Shown piece by piece: positions 29,225-55,223 of a stretch of DNA of 64,000 bases. Within the stretch, counting starts at the first letter, position 1; every line of letters begins with the position of its first letter. The position numbers and the translations under genes were made by a program. The notes under the pieces were generated by a model. The model was not told where the DNA came from. It saw only the letters and a program-made list of their open reading frames with translations, and searched no databases. Source of the stretch: Lota lota (lineage: Eukaryota > Chordata > Actinopteri > Gadiformes > Lotidae); contig JACYXH010000113.1 of NCBI GenBank assembly GCA_026745465.1, positions 687,501-751,500 of the forward strand, given 5' to 3'.

Positions 29225-31721
29225 GGCAGTCCTTTTTAGAGGTGAACTCACACTAAAGGGATTGGGTAAGAATCGAGTTATTGAGTTCAGTAGTTTGTCG
29301 ACGTCATCTTGGACTGGAACCAACCAGCTCCTTTGAACCCCTTTGTTGTCCTTTGACCTTTAGATTAGCGAGGCTAGTTAATGAGTAGCCTTGAAATGAG
29401 TTACGTGGGGTTACCCAGTTACCCAGTTACTCTGTGACTTGGTAGCCATGTCACCTCAATCTTTAAAGTGGCCAATCATTTACCAAGGAGAGAGACCATT
29501 TTGTTCATGTGTCCTCCTGTGCAATGTACGCACATACACATCCACCTTCAAATGCCTTACCATTGTTCGTACCGCGGTAACGACGAAATTCCACAGCTGA
29601 CAATTTGTCAGCTGTGGAATTTGCCATTGCAATGACATTAAGCCATGGTAAGGTAGTGTGTGCGGTTTGCACACCGGCCATTCATCATAAAAGATACACA
29701 CACTATTATTAGACAGCTGTTACTGTTCTAATATTTTCTGTAACTTTGACAAGTGAATGTCTTAATTACTGCCGTTGTTAACTAAACCTTTTTCAAAAGC
29801 ACTTTCTGCTTCCCTTCCCTTGGTGCTGAAATCAAAACGTGAATGCCGCGAAGTAGCCGTAGCATAGCGCTTTGAGGTCAAACCTGTGTATGTGTAAACA
29901 GTCGCATGCACACACACGCCAGAGCATGCACATGCAAGCGCAACGCACACACACACACACTTCTGAAGGCAAACACAGATACTCGCAAAGAAACGCACAC
30001 AGGCACACATATTGAACAAATCGACACAGACACACGCACACACACAGACAGAGAACCATGCTCATACACACACACACACAATACCAGTGGTCATGAGGAC
30101 AGCAGACTGGGAGGTGCTGAGCTTCTCTACGGGGCGGGTGAAGTCAGCCGCGCCCGCTACTACCAGCCCCTTGGGAGGAAGAGGGAGGAAGAGGAAGATA
30201 CGGGAGACATCGCCCATATTTAGGATGTTTGCACCTTGTCCTTTTCCTTAAGTGACCTCAAATACATTATAATTATGGATAATAATACATGGGCATGAAG
30301 ATAGTGAATATATGGAGAACCTATGGATGATTACTTTATATTTTGTTTCTCTATGTCCTCAATAGGCTCAGTGAATTGATATTTAGTTAGTGGTTATCTG
30401 GGTTACCCCGACCAAAAGTGGTTCTGATGGCTAGCAAGCATTGAGTATGATTTGGGTCACTTTTAATTCTGTTACTACAGTTTCTACAGTTTATTGACTA
30501 TAAACTATTGTTTTCAACCGGATTCGATTTTGCCAGGAGACAGTAAAGGAGATGATGACTTTATGACCAAACTGATTTTGCCAGGAGATATGAAAGGAGA
30601 TGATGACTTTATGGCCAAACTTACCCATTTAAACATGGGAGCCCAGAAGAAAACCGTCTTTGGACCTACACATAAAAATACAGGTTAAAACAACACAGAG
30701 TTCAAAAGTGTTGAGCAGTTGGTTATCTAGTTGACGTAAGACGCCCATATCATATGCCAGTAGGGGTCATAATGACACACCTGCTTTGTTCATCGCTTGG
30801 CGTTCCCTTGTTTGCGGTGTGTGAGTGTGTGTTTGAGTGAGAGTGTACACACCTTAACCTAGTAAGCACTTTAAGGAGGGTTATGGACATGTTAACAACC
30901 AAAGGCTAGTCTGACAGCATTCCAGCCATAAGAAGTAAACTGTCATCAAACGGTATTTAAGTGACGCTTGGCCAGTCAATTGTGCATAAGACTGTCTGTC
31001 CTTGCACAATCAAATATATATAAATAAGAATACCTAAATACTATATACAAAATATAATTGTACACACACTTGACTGATAATTATCCTGAATTAAATGATC
31101 TCCGAGCTCTTTAAATTCGCACGTGTTATAATAATAGTTGGTCACAACCAGTGGATCAACAGCTCATCACTAAATGCCCCGTTATAGACACCAACAAGCA
31201 TTTTCCATTCTTGGAAAAAACACAGCGTCACGTGACCCCGGCGCGCTCTGCAACTGAGCGCGTTGCGTGCGGCGAAACCGCAAATGCAGAGCCAGCGGGC
31301 TACGTTTGACACTTTCATCAACGTGTGGGTTTGACACGGCTGCAAACCCTGGTTGATAAGAACAACGAATTTAACGAAGGCATAGGCTTTATTCAATCCT
31401 AATAAAATTGCCTGGAAGTCCCTTGGAAAATGCATGAGTGTATAATTCAGCCATCTACATAACTAAAGACGCGCCAGTAGACCATACCATTGGCCTAGAT
31501 GCATATGATGGCCACAGGCTGCATGCATTTGGAGACAGACGCTTCCCTGTTGGCGACGACGTATACATTTGCGGCACAATACAAATAAAAAAGAAACATT
31601 GAGATAAATGCGTTAACTTACCTGCAGGGTGGTTATAGAAGGGTCTAAATCTCGCGGGTAATACATGTTCCACCCTGTCCAGCATTCGGTGGTAAAAAAC
31701 CCGCACACCTAATGATGCCAT
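28651..31721 (-). CDS. mpc2: Mitochondrial pyruvate carrier subunit 2, 4 coding exons
   Basis: MPC2 pairs with MPC1 in the inner mitochondrial membrane to import pyruvate. Exons in coding order are 31622-31721, 30625-30665, 30085-30169 and 28651-28799. They join in phase (375 nt, 124 aa plus stop). Exon 1 gives MASLGVRVFYHRMLDRVEH and ends at the family motif YNHPAG. Exon 2 gives GPKTVFFWAPMFKW, exon 3 ADFTRPVEKLSTSQSAVLM and exon 4 ILWSRYSLVIIP followed by NLFAVNLFLGIAGATQMFRIW. These match vertebrate MPC2 closely, including the amphipathic N-terminus and the hydrophobic helices. The last 11 residues after FRIWR (QLSKVYILRKH) differ from the usual charged tail; an unseen final exon behind a GC donor is possible. 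The gene is head-to-head with dcaf6, as in human. A candidate AATAAA (minus strand) lies near 27618. Identity is very secure; the C-terminus is not. Confidence 0.93.
29160..29221. repeat. (CA)n microsatellite in an mpc2 intron
   Basis: About 30 CA units with one TA interruption. Confidence 0.95.
29586..29622. repeat. 37-bp near-perfect palindrome
   Basis: Arms AAATTCCACAGCTGACAA and TTGTCAGCTGTGGAATTT are exact complements around a single T, inside an mpc2 intron. Confidence 0.9.
29905..30083. repeat. Interrupted (CA)n tract beside mpc2 exon 3
   Basis: CA-rich DNA ending at the donor of mpc2 exon 3, so the minus-strand intron starts GTATTGTGTGTG. Confidence 0.85.
30527..30624. repeat. 48-bp direct duplication after mpc2 exon 2
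   Basis: Two copies of a 48-bp unit (starting GATTTTGCCAGGAGA on plus) abut the minus-strand donor of mpc2 exon 2. The outer copy has lost the GT of the donor. Confidence 0.85.
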
Positions 31722-32429
31722 GTTGACTAAGCAAACAGGATCTCAGTCGGTGCAAGTGAGGGGAATGCACAGATATGAGAGTCACCTGAGAGGCAAACCC
31801 GCCCCTAACATGTCATTGGTTTGGCAACATACTTACCTAAACAATACGTACGACGCTTATATTTTGTCATTTAAGTATATACCCGATTTATAAGTGATTT
31901 GCGTTGTGCACAAATAATCATTAATAAATGTTCTCATTAAGATATGGATGTAACACACGCATGTATTATACTTAAACGGCTGCTTTTATCTCGGAATGCC
32001 TATTTTGGTGGCACTAAAACGCATATATTTATGGGTAGGTAGCCTTTATCCGATTTAATACAATATAATAATTGTAATAGTAATTAGTATGCGCATGCGC
32101 TCTAAGAGCCAGAACGTCGACTATAGAGGCGTATCTATTAAGAAAAGAGCGTTTAATAACCTCGCCCACTGTCAAATCACACGGAACGTGTTGGAAACGC
32201 CCCCAAGTGCGTGCGCCCCGTACTTCTGTATGACACTACGGGGGAGGAGCCACACTCTACCGCTGCACGCGACTCACACGGCAGAAAAACACAAAAGTCT
32301 GACAGCTTTTCGGATTACGCTCGTGGGCAATTCAGACCGCGTGGCACGATGGAATAATAATTCATCTTCGCGTACACGAACTTTTTTTTTGGTGCATTGA
32401 CGGTGACGCCGATTGGGGCTTTTGACAAC
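31722..32429. promoter_or_regulatory. Divergent mpc2/dcaf6 promoter region
   Basis: 708 bp separate the two start codons, which point away from each other. At 32090-32101 there is TGCGCATGCGCT, a perfect match to the NRF-1 consensus, a factor common at promoters of mitochondrial genes. The right half is richer in CpG than the flanks, and no obvious TATA box sits close to either start. Shared use by both genes is inferred from geometry and from the conserved human arrangement. Confidence 0.6.
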
Positions 32430-47598
<15,169 letters not shown>

Positions 47599-48679
47599 CA
47601 GTGTGCTTTACACCTTCGCCGCCACCAACAACCAGCCCTACCTAAAACACACACTTGTAGCGTCGCACAAAACCGTTTGTATGGTCTTCAGGGGTGCAGT
47701 GGTTTTGCCTTTGTATTTATTTATTGTAGTCGTCGTTTTTCTGACACAAGAGCCAAAAGGATGGTTTGTGTATTTTTCCGAGCACGTAGCAAGTACTAGA
47801 GAAGAATAAGTACTAAGGGTAGAAGACTTATTAAGGTAGAAGAAGTACTAGGGTTTAAGCAGAGAGTACTGCAAGCACAGAACTGTGTGCTGACCAAAGA
47901 CAGTGCTTTGCTGTGGCTTTGAAGGACGGTCAAGCATTGCAGAATGCGACTCCAGTGCCAAAGATGAAGCCAACAGATGCAGAGATAAGCTCCTCACGTA
48001 CTCGGATAATTAAAGAAGTACAGAAATATAAAACACAAGCAGATGTTTACTCCGGCTCAGGATTTTCTCCAAATGTTGATTGATTGACTGTCGGACAACA
48101 TCGTAGCAAAGTCAAGGGATTTTACGATTTTTACGCCCAAACAAAAATATTGTTTTCAACAAAGTGCGTCCATCGTTGGAATGTAATTTATTTATAGCGT
48201 TTGTAGAATTATGGTAAAAGATCAAATGAAATGGGCTCAAAATACCGAACAAATTCTGAGACTGCCTATTAAACTCGCGATATGACTCCAGCCAATTAGG
48301 AGCCTTAAAACTTGAGGTTCCAAAATGTCGCTTTTACAGTAGGCAGTTTTTTTTACTAACCCTTCTCTGATAAACAAAAGCATCTGTTGTTCATTGAGGA
48401 GCTACAAGTTCTGAAGAAAATTCGTTTTATATATAGATATATGCAATGTGTGTTTTTTAGCAACAGTTTTTACAATGGAGTTTATTTATAATAGTGGTCT
48501 GTAATGCTTGATGTGATGGATGCTCATGTTTGTTATGGCCTTGTCTGTCTGCATCCAACAGAATTGGTTTAAAAGGTGCCTTTGCAAAAATATATTTGCA
48601 CTTCTATGCGTAAAGGAATATGTTACAACCAGTGCCCGATCGCATGGCCCAGAGTAAAGTAAATTAATCTATTTGTAAC

Positions 48680-48685
48680 AATAAA
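48680..48685 (+). terminator. Candidate dcaf6 polyadenylation signal
   Basis: AATAAA lies about 1.08 kb after the dcaf6 stop codon in AT-rich, ORF-free DNA, just before the minus-strand signals of slc19a2. The stretch 47599-48680 reads as ordinary 3' UTR with no other gene in it. Confidence 0.4.
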
Positions 48686-48907
48686 AAGATAATAACTAAA
48701 CTAAGATCTGTGTTACACATCGTGCTCAAGGATGCGGACGATGGGGAATCAAACACAGACATCGTGATGTGGTCTAAAACCCATCACAGTTGAGTCCAGC
48801 TTATTCCATTATTTCGTCCACTTAACTCCTGCCTATGGCTGGGACAAGGAATTCATTCTCCATTCATTCTTATTGTTGTTCAACTACATATGTAAAACAG
48901 AGAGTCG

Positions 48908-48927
48908 TTTATTTAAAAATCTTTATT
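48908..48927 (-). terminator. Candidate slc19a2 polyadenylation signals
   Basis: Two TTTATT motifs (AATAAA on the minus strand) start at 48908 and 48922. They fit the 3' end of the convergent slc19a2 transcript, giving a 3' UTR of about 1.7 kb (48.9-50.64 kb) that contains no other gene and includes a MITE. Confidence 0.4.
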
Positions 48928-50052
48928 GACACTGACATTTCTAAAAATACACATTTAGCTTTACCGAAACGACCAAAGAATATTTAAATGAAAACGATCT
49001 CCGTAACATACAATTCTTCATTAAAGAATCTGAACAGATCGCGGTTCAAATGAAGAGACATGTTTTTCACAGCAGTGCCAAATTCTGAGTCTACAGTACC
49101 TCCATTTAAAATACATTGTGTAAAAAATAAATCTATGCAAGTTTACTACCATATTATCTACAACTTTTAGTTTGGCTTCAGCTAAGCTCTAAGCGAGGAT
49201 ACATTTAAAAGTGCAGCCAAGATTTGGCAAATACAAGGAAATTGAATATAGACTAAAGTTGTAACTTACAGAAAAATATATAATTACGACAATCATAGGG
49301 GAAATTGTACATCATACACCTTCGGTTTTATGATATGTGAAATTGCACAGTCCTATAATTTGGACTGCAGGTGTTTATCAGAACACGGTGCTTCTGCACA
49401 TAATTCAAAATTGCATTATAAATAAAATATAATTTAGGCTTATTTTGGTATTGTGTTCTACGTAACGTTTCAGCCAGTAGCTCCACAAAAATGATATCTT
49501 GCTGGATATCATCTTCAATACATAACTATCGACTGTGCCTTTAGGTTAGGGTTCTTGGAGTGTTTTAATAATCACAATTCCTTTGGTTGGACCTAGAAAT
49601 AATGTGAAATATTTCATTCCTTTAATGGATCTATTATGAACATATATTTGGTCCTTCTTTGGCCAATTGTCGCAGCTAAAATGTATGCATATTTGTCAAT
49701 TATGGAGGTCTAAGCTGACGGATTTTACGAGTTCGAAAATGGCGGTTATATATTTTCAGGCACTTGGTTTGTATTCGAGTAGCAGAACCTCTGGACGGCT
49801 CTGGAATAATAAACCGTAGGCCTACATTTTGGATTATAGAGCGTAACGGAACCATACATACTTCAAGCTCGTCAGGAAACTAACGCAGCAAATTCAAGTC
49901 GCCATAGAAACCGTACCTACGGTCTTATTCACGAGGCTGTGGCATAAGGCGGCACGTCGCCCTTTTAACAGAAACGGGCACCATTACATACGCGACACCA
50001 AGTCTATGTTAGACTACTCATGATTATCAGAGAACTAGCAAGCATCTTGGGC

Positions 50053-50283
50053 GTGATCAGCCACTACAAGCCGTTTGAAAAACAGCCTTTTCCCGTGCCT
50101 GAGTGACGTCACAAGTGGGCGTGTCCACCTAGATGCAGGACGGATAGATGACGTAACGTTTGCGCCAGTCCACTGGGTCGGCTGACCTATCCGGCGTACA
50201 TCTAGGTGGACACGCCCACTTGTGATGTCACTAAGGCACAGGAAAAGGCAGGTTTTCAAACGGCTTGCAATGGCAAATCACAC
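50053..50283. mobile_element. MITE with ~90-bp terminal inverted repeats
   Basis: Arms share AAGCCGTTTGAAAA, TGACGTCACAAGTGGGCGTG and TCCACCTAGATG in opposite orientation around a short centre. It lies in the slc19a2 3' UTR region and has no coding capacity. Confidence 0.8.
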
Positions 50284-50639
50284 TCACAACCTGGTGGTGT
50301 AATAGGTGCCCTTTAATATGTGCTTTTCACGGCCAATCAGAGAAGGCCTGAGGTACTTTGACCAACGGGGTGCAGCCAAACGTGGCCCTTCCCGAAGAAC
50401 AGTGTTTACATAAAGTCGTCCTTCTAAACGTAAATGCTTTACAATCAGCGAGGGTGAATTACCGACATCGAGTGATTTTCTCACAGAGCAAGCGGTCTAC
50501 AGAGTGTTCGTATGTGATGACAACACTCCTGTTTAGACGTTCAGTGCGTATGTTGACCAGTGTTCATGGGCTACGCTAACCAACTACCTAGTGTAGAGGC
50601 ACTGCGATGTTATTGCTAGGAGGCTTAAGGCGTACAAGC

Positions 50640-53600
50640 TCAGGCCGGCAGACTTCGGGTGTCGGAATCGGTTTCGTCCCCAGGGACCGCCGGAGCCCCT
50701 GAGCGCCTCCTAGTGGCCAGCTTGGAAAGTGCAGCCAGGAGGAAGACGGCGGCGATGGCAGCAAAGTAGCAGCCGTATATTAGGAACTGTGGGCACAAGA
50801 ATGATTCACGGTTAAACATGCGTTGCTGTGAACATGCAATAGAACCTGCCAAAACTTTTACGACAATCGTCAGACAAAAGTAAATTAGCCTAAATAAAAT
50901 CACACAACCTGCAAGAGTAACATGTTATAAATGTCAACAAACCCACTAGGAGTAGCTAGGCTCGGCACCCAAGCGACGACTAAATCAGTTTACAGCCACG
51001 CGATCACATTTGATTAGCCGACAAGCATTGCCCGCTAAATCAGGAAACTCTACCCGTTGCGAGGTACCAACCTGGGGGAAGACGTCCAGGCCCAGGCCGA
51101 CCGTGTCCACCACCACCAGGGTGAGCGCCGACTGCAGGAGCAGGGCCACGAAGGTGTTGACGCCGAACACCAGGGCGTAGCGCTGCATACTGAGGCTAGC
51201 GGCGATCTGAAACCTGGGGGAGAGGGGGAGTCAGGGAGGCCAGCTTGAGCTAATGCTAATAGCAGGCGAATAAGGGGGCAGGACTCACGTGGCGTAGCTT
51301 GAGCTAATGCTAATGCTAATAGCAGGCGAATAAGGGGGCAGGTGACTCACGTGGCGATGGTGATGAGCAGCATGTAGGCGGCGCGGAACAGGATGTAGGC
51401 GCCGTAGCACACCCAGATGTTGCGCACCAGGTCCATGGTGAAGACGCAGGCCGCCATGACGGTGGAGAAGACGCAGAGGGCGAGCTCACCCCAGGTGGTC
51501 CAGCAGACGTGCACCGAGCCCACCGCGAACGCCGCCAGCGCACCTGGAGGGAGGGAGGGAGGGAGGGAGGGAGGGGGGGGGGGGGGGTGTGAGGGTTAGT
51601 TAACGATCGACCTTGACGATAATAATTAGTCACAACTCCATGCGTCTGTACACACGTGTCAGAATAATTATTAAATGCACGGTGTGGACATTTTCATACT
51701 GGTGGACGTTCTTCCTTTTGTCAACAGCGCCGCTGTTCCTGTTCGTCTCTAAAGCCGTTCAATTCCTTAAAGCAAATGTGTTATTTTAGCGACATAAAAG
51801 CCACAACTACGATATCATGTAGGATTGCTGCGTGGATGTCAGTGGCTTTATGGCAGAGCTTCAGACACACGGCTACCGCAGTGCGACATTGTGCAAAGTT
51901 CTGAGGAAATTGCACTAACGTTATTCAAGATGAAACACACGGAATCGCTATTCAGAATCAGAATCAGAAAAGCTTTATTGCCAAGTACGCTTTTTAAACA
52001 TACAAGGAATTTGTCTTGGTGATGTAGGTGCACGTCACGTTCTCTATTGCAGGTTAAACAGAACAAACAAAATAAGTATAAATATATGTATAAATATATA
52101 CACACAATTTAGATGTACAAGAGCAGATTTAAGTACAGTGGCATGTAGAGCCAGGGGTGGGGTGTGGAGAGAGTCAGGGTGGTTTCCGGGCCTTGTTAAT
52201 AAGGCTAGTGGCGGAGGGGAAAAAACTTGTTGGTGACGGCTCGCCAGTAAGGAACACGTATGATAAGTGGGATTCATGTTTGGGCCACTTTTGCTTGCAG
52301 TCAGCTGTTATCCATACCGCATTGTTAACCATAACACCACACGATTAAGTCAAGGTCAGGGCTCAGACTTAATCCAACAGATGGGAGACAATACATGGAC
52401 AAGCGAACGCCGCATGAAAATGTCTAGTCACAGCAGAGGTCAGGGGAGACGTAGAGTAGTGTGAAGGGAGCTAAGACAAGCTACAAAACTTCCTCCCACC
52501 TGGCCATACAGCCCCAGCCGTTTCTGTCTGTTGATGAGGAAACGCCATTAAACGCAAGCGACGGATCGAAAGGATCAGATACGAGCAGCAGAGCGGAAAC
52601 TGGACGAATGTAACACTCCAGCTGACGCCGTGCAGTGGATCGTTAAGACCGCCCGGCCTATGAAGGTCATGGCAGCGGTCGCTGAATCACCACATTCGCG
52701 ACGGAAGAAGGCGAGGAGGTTTTTAACCAACCCCTTCCTTTCTTTAACAACACTGAAAGACGGACAGTGGAAAGCACGTTTCAACGCGACCCCAAACGAT
52801 CACGTTATATCGCGGTGCACGCGTACTCTGCCTTTAGAAACACACGCGCGCGCCCCCCCCCCCCCCCCCTTTTACCCAGCAGGGTGGACAGCGTCTCCAC
52901 GTAGCCGTTGTAGAGCGCCAGGTCGTGGGGCGGCCGCACGCGCTCCCACAGCGCCTGCACGTAGTTGACCACCTGGAAGTAGCCGCAGGTGGACAGCGCC
53001 CACCAGGCCGACCAGGCCAGCAGGGGGCGCCGTGAGTAGCAGCGCAGGAAGTCCTCCCAGAGGACACACAGCACCTCGGTCAGGCCGCCGCCACCACCGC
53101 CGCGTGCCTATAAGATGGAGAAATAATAGTACAATGAATTTATGCAGAAATAACACGGCACTTGCTTTGTTTGTTGGGGGGGGGGGCTTAGCACAGGAGG
53201 TAGAGCGGAAGGTTGCTAGTTCGATTCCCCGGCTCCTCCTGAGCTGAGTGTCGAGGTGTTCCCTGAGCGAGACGCCTCACCCTAACTGCTCCCGAACGAG
53301 CTGGTGGCCGCCTCCAGACGGCTGACACCGCCGTCGGTGGGTGAATGTGAGTCTGCTAAATGCCCTGAATGTAAAATGTTTGTTCATCGGGTCGACGTTT
53401 GGGATCAAGGGGATGAATTTGACCGTGACACGTGTGTGTTTTTCTGTCTGTCTGTCTGTACACGCGTCCGTCAGACACAGACAATGTCAACAATTAACCT
53501 GGGCCAAATACTTAAACAGATCCGTCTTTCGGCGAAACATAACTTTGACGAAGGTGGCACCGTGGGTCAGTTTACATCATTTCGGTTGGATGTTGAAAAC

Positions 53601-55223
53601 TGAAATCATAGTCACCTACAAATACAATGCAGTGAAGGGCTGAACGGGCTCCGGGCGGTCGCTTCAAGATTTATCAGACCGATAAAGATTAAGACTTATT
53701 CGCTGCTGTTCAGCGTAGAGAGGGCGAGAGATCACAGTGCGAGGACAAATCAGTACGAACTACAGCCTACTTCTGCGGCCGAGACATTCCTCTCACCTGT
53801 AGCTTAGCAACTACTTCCTGAAAGACACAGTGAAGCCGTTATGGGGGATGGTTTCGCAACTGCTCTAAGGTTGCAGCACTGGCAGGAGGTGAAGCGCAAC
53901 TATTGTTCCACTCTGCGGGGGAGGACATGGGGTGGATGAGGTCGACCCGCTGCAAGGAGGAAGGAGCCCTTTCGTCTGACTTGAAGATGTCCAAACGAAC
54001 CAACTCACCGCCTCGCCGTTGAGCGGTACTTTGCTCTCCGCGTCGCCCAACCGCCCCACAGCGCCTCGCGCCTCCATCGCGGGCCCCCGCCTCTCGTTGC
54101 GACTCCTCCCCTTCTCCGCCTCCCCCGGCTCGCCGTCCCTCTTGTGGAAGAACAGGCTCCGGCCGGGCATGGGCAGGAACCACGGCACCACGAAGGCCAG
54201 TGCGGCCGCCGCAAGCGTGGCGCCCACCAGGTGGCGCAGCGGCACGAGCGCCAGCGACACCAGCAGCTGGCCGCTCAGCGAGCCGGCCGCCGAGCCCAGC
54301 AGCGTGACGCTGCGGCAGTAGCCCGTCACCCGCTGGTAGCGGGCGGGGGGGACCACGCTGTAGATGTAGGCGTAGTACGCCACCTCGGTGGCCGTGGCCA
54401 GGCCGAAGAAGAACTCCAGGAGCTGCATGGCGAGCACGCCGCGGCCCCACGCCAGGACGGCGTACGTGGCCACGAAGCTGGCCGCCTGCAGCGCCAGAAC
54501 GGGCTTGTAGCGGAGGTAGTCTGTGGCCAGGAAGACCGGGAAGAGCAGGGCCAGGTAGGAGTAGGTCCACACCGGGTAGATTTCATTGACCACCTACGAT
54601 AAAGAAGAGAGATGCACATCAACACCACAGGGTCATAAGAGGAACCTGGTTTTTTATTTGCCTGCCAAATAGTGGTTTCTTTGTGCCTTTGGATTGTGGG
54701 AGCAGGTGTTCATTGATTTTTCATCAAGTAGAAGGACTTTGTCCAATCCAATCTGACACAGTTGATTGCTAGAACAACTAGTTTCAGATTAACTTTTTAT
54801 CCACCACATTCCTTGGCGGATTATGCGCTCTGCTGAACTGAACCTGCTGGGAACTAAAAGGGTTTTTTAAAGTCACTGTTTGACAGTTTGACCAGTATCA
54901 GAATACTACAATGTAGTATTATCATGCTCACTAACTACTTAGTATAATAAATGACACGTAATGCATTTAAATACGTGCATTACACAATATAATACACAAC
55001 ACATGTATTACCGCATTATTACTAACATCACTTTTTTTTGGAATTCCACGGCCAGATAACCGCATCGTATTTCCTCTGGAGTTTGAAAGCCGTTACGTAC
55101 CTGTGTTTCCGTGAGGTTCTTATCTGGGCCCATCAAAAAGGCGGTCAGAAAAGGTTCCGAGGGTCTTAGGCTGGAAAAGAAACCATAGAGGCAGAGCAAT
55201 ATAGTCGGGTACAACTCAGACAT
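50640..55223 (-). CDS. slc19a2: Thiamine transporter 1 (SLC19A2), 6 coding exons
   Basis: SLC19A2 is a plasma-membrane thiamine carrier of the reduced-folate-carrier family with 12 membrane helices. Exons in coding order: 55101-55223, 54009-54593, 52876-53107, 51351-51543, 51072-51213, 50640-50786. They join in phase (1422 nt, 473 aa). Exon 1 carries the family signature [20 protein letters not shown]. Exon 2 has [29 protein letters not shown] and [10 protein letters not shown], then the charged central loop with ESKVPLN. Exon 3 has [20 protein letters not shown] and exon 5 [27 protein letters not shown] and [11 protein letters not shown] favour SLC19A2 over SLC19A3. The start at 55223 is the first ATG; an upstream in-frame GTG was not used. 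The N-terminus is shorter than the human one. Exon 3 begins with a glycine run. Confidence 0.95.
51241..51356. repeat. ~56-bp duplication at slc19a2 exon 4 donor
   Basis: The authentic donor context (plus GACTCAC|GTGGCG) and its adjoining intron GCTAATAGCAGGCGAATAAG are present twice. The intronic copy lies at 51241-51296. Confidence 0.88.
51546..51588. repeat. (GGGA)n / poly-G before slc19a2 exon 4
   Basis: On the coding strand this is a (TCCC)n/poly-C polypyrimidine tract running into the acceptor. Confidence 0.9.
51950..52145. mobile_element. Teleost interspersed repeat
   Basis: Carries CAGAATCAGAATCAGAAAAG, CTTTATTGCCAAGTACG and CATACAAGGAATTTGTCTTG, a dispersed repeat common in fish genomes. 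It lies in slc19a2 intron 3. Confidence 0.6.
53190..53380 (+). mobile_element. Near-complete tRNA-derived SINE
   Basis: Begins with a tRNA-like head (AGGAGGTAGAGCGG; GGTTGCTAGTTCGATTCCCC, a B-box match) and ends TGCTAAATGCCCTGAATGTA. It lies in slc19a2 intron 2. Confidence 0.75.

Noticed and set aside
27164..30688. A phase-consistent chain of plus-strand 'exons' ending at 30688
   Set aside because: The same segments read on the minus strand give unmistakable MPC2 peptides in the right order, with better splice signals. The plus chain is antisense shadow and shows how easily short exons fit by chance.
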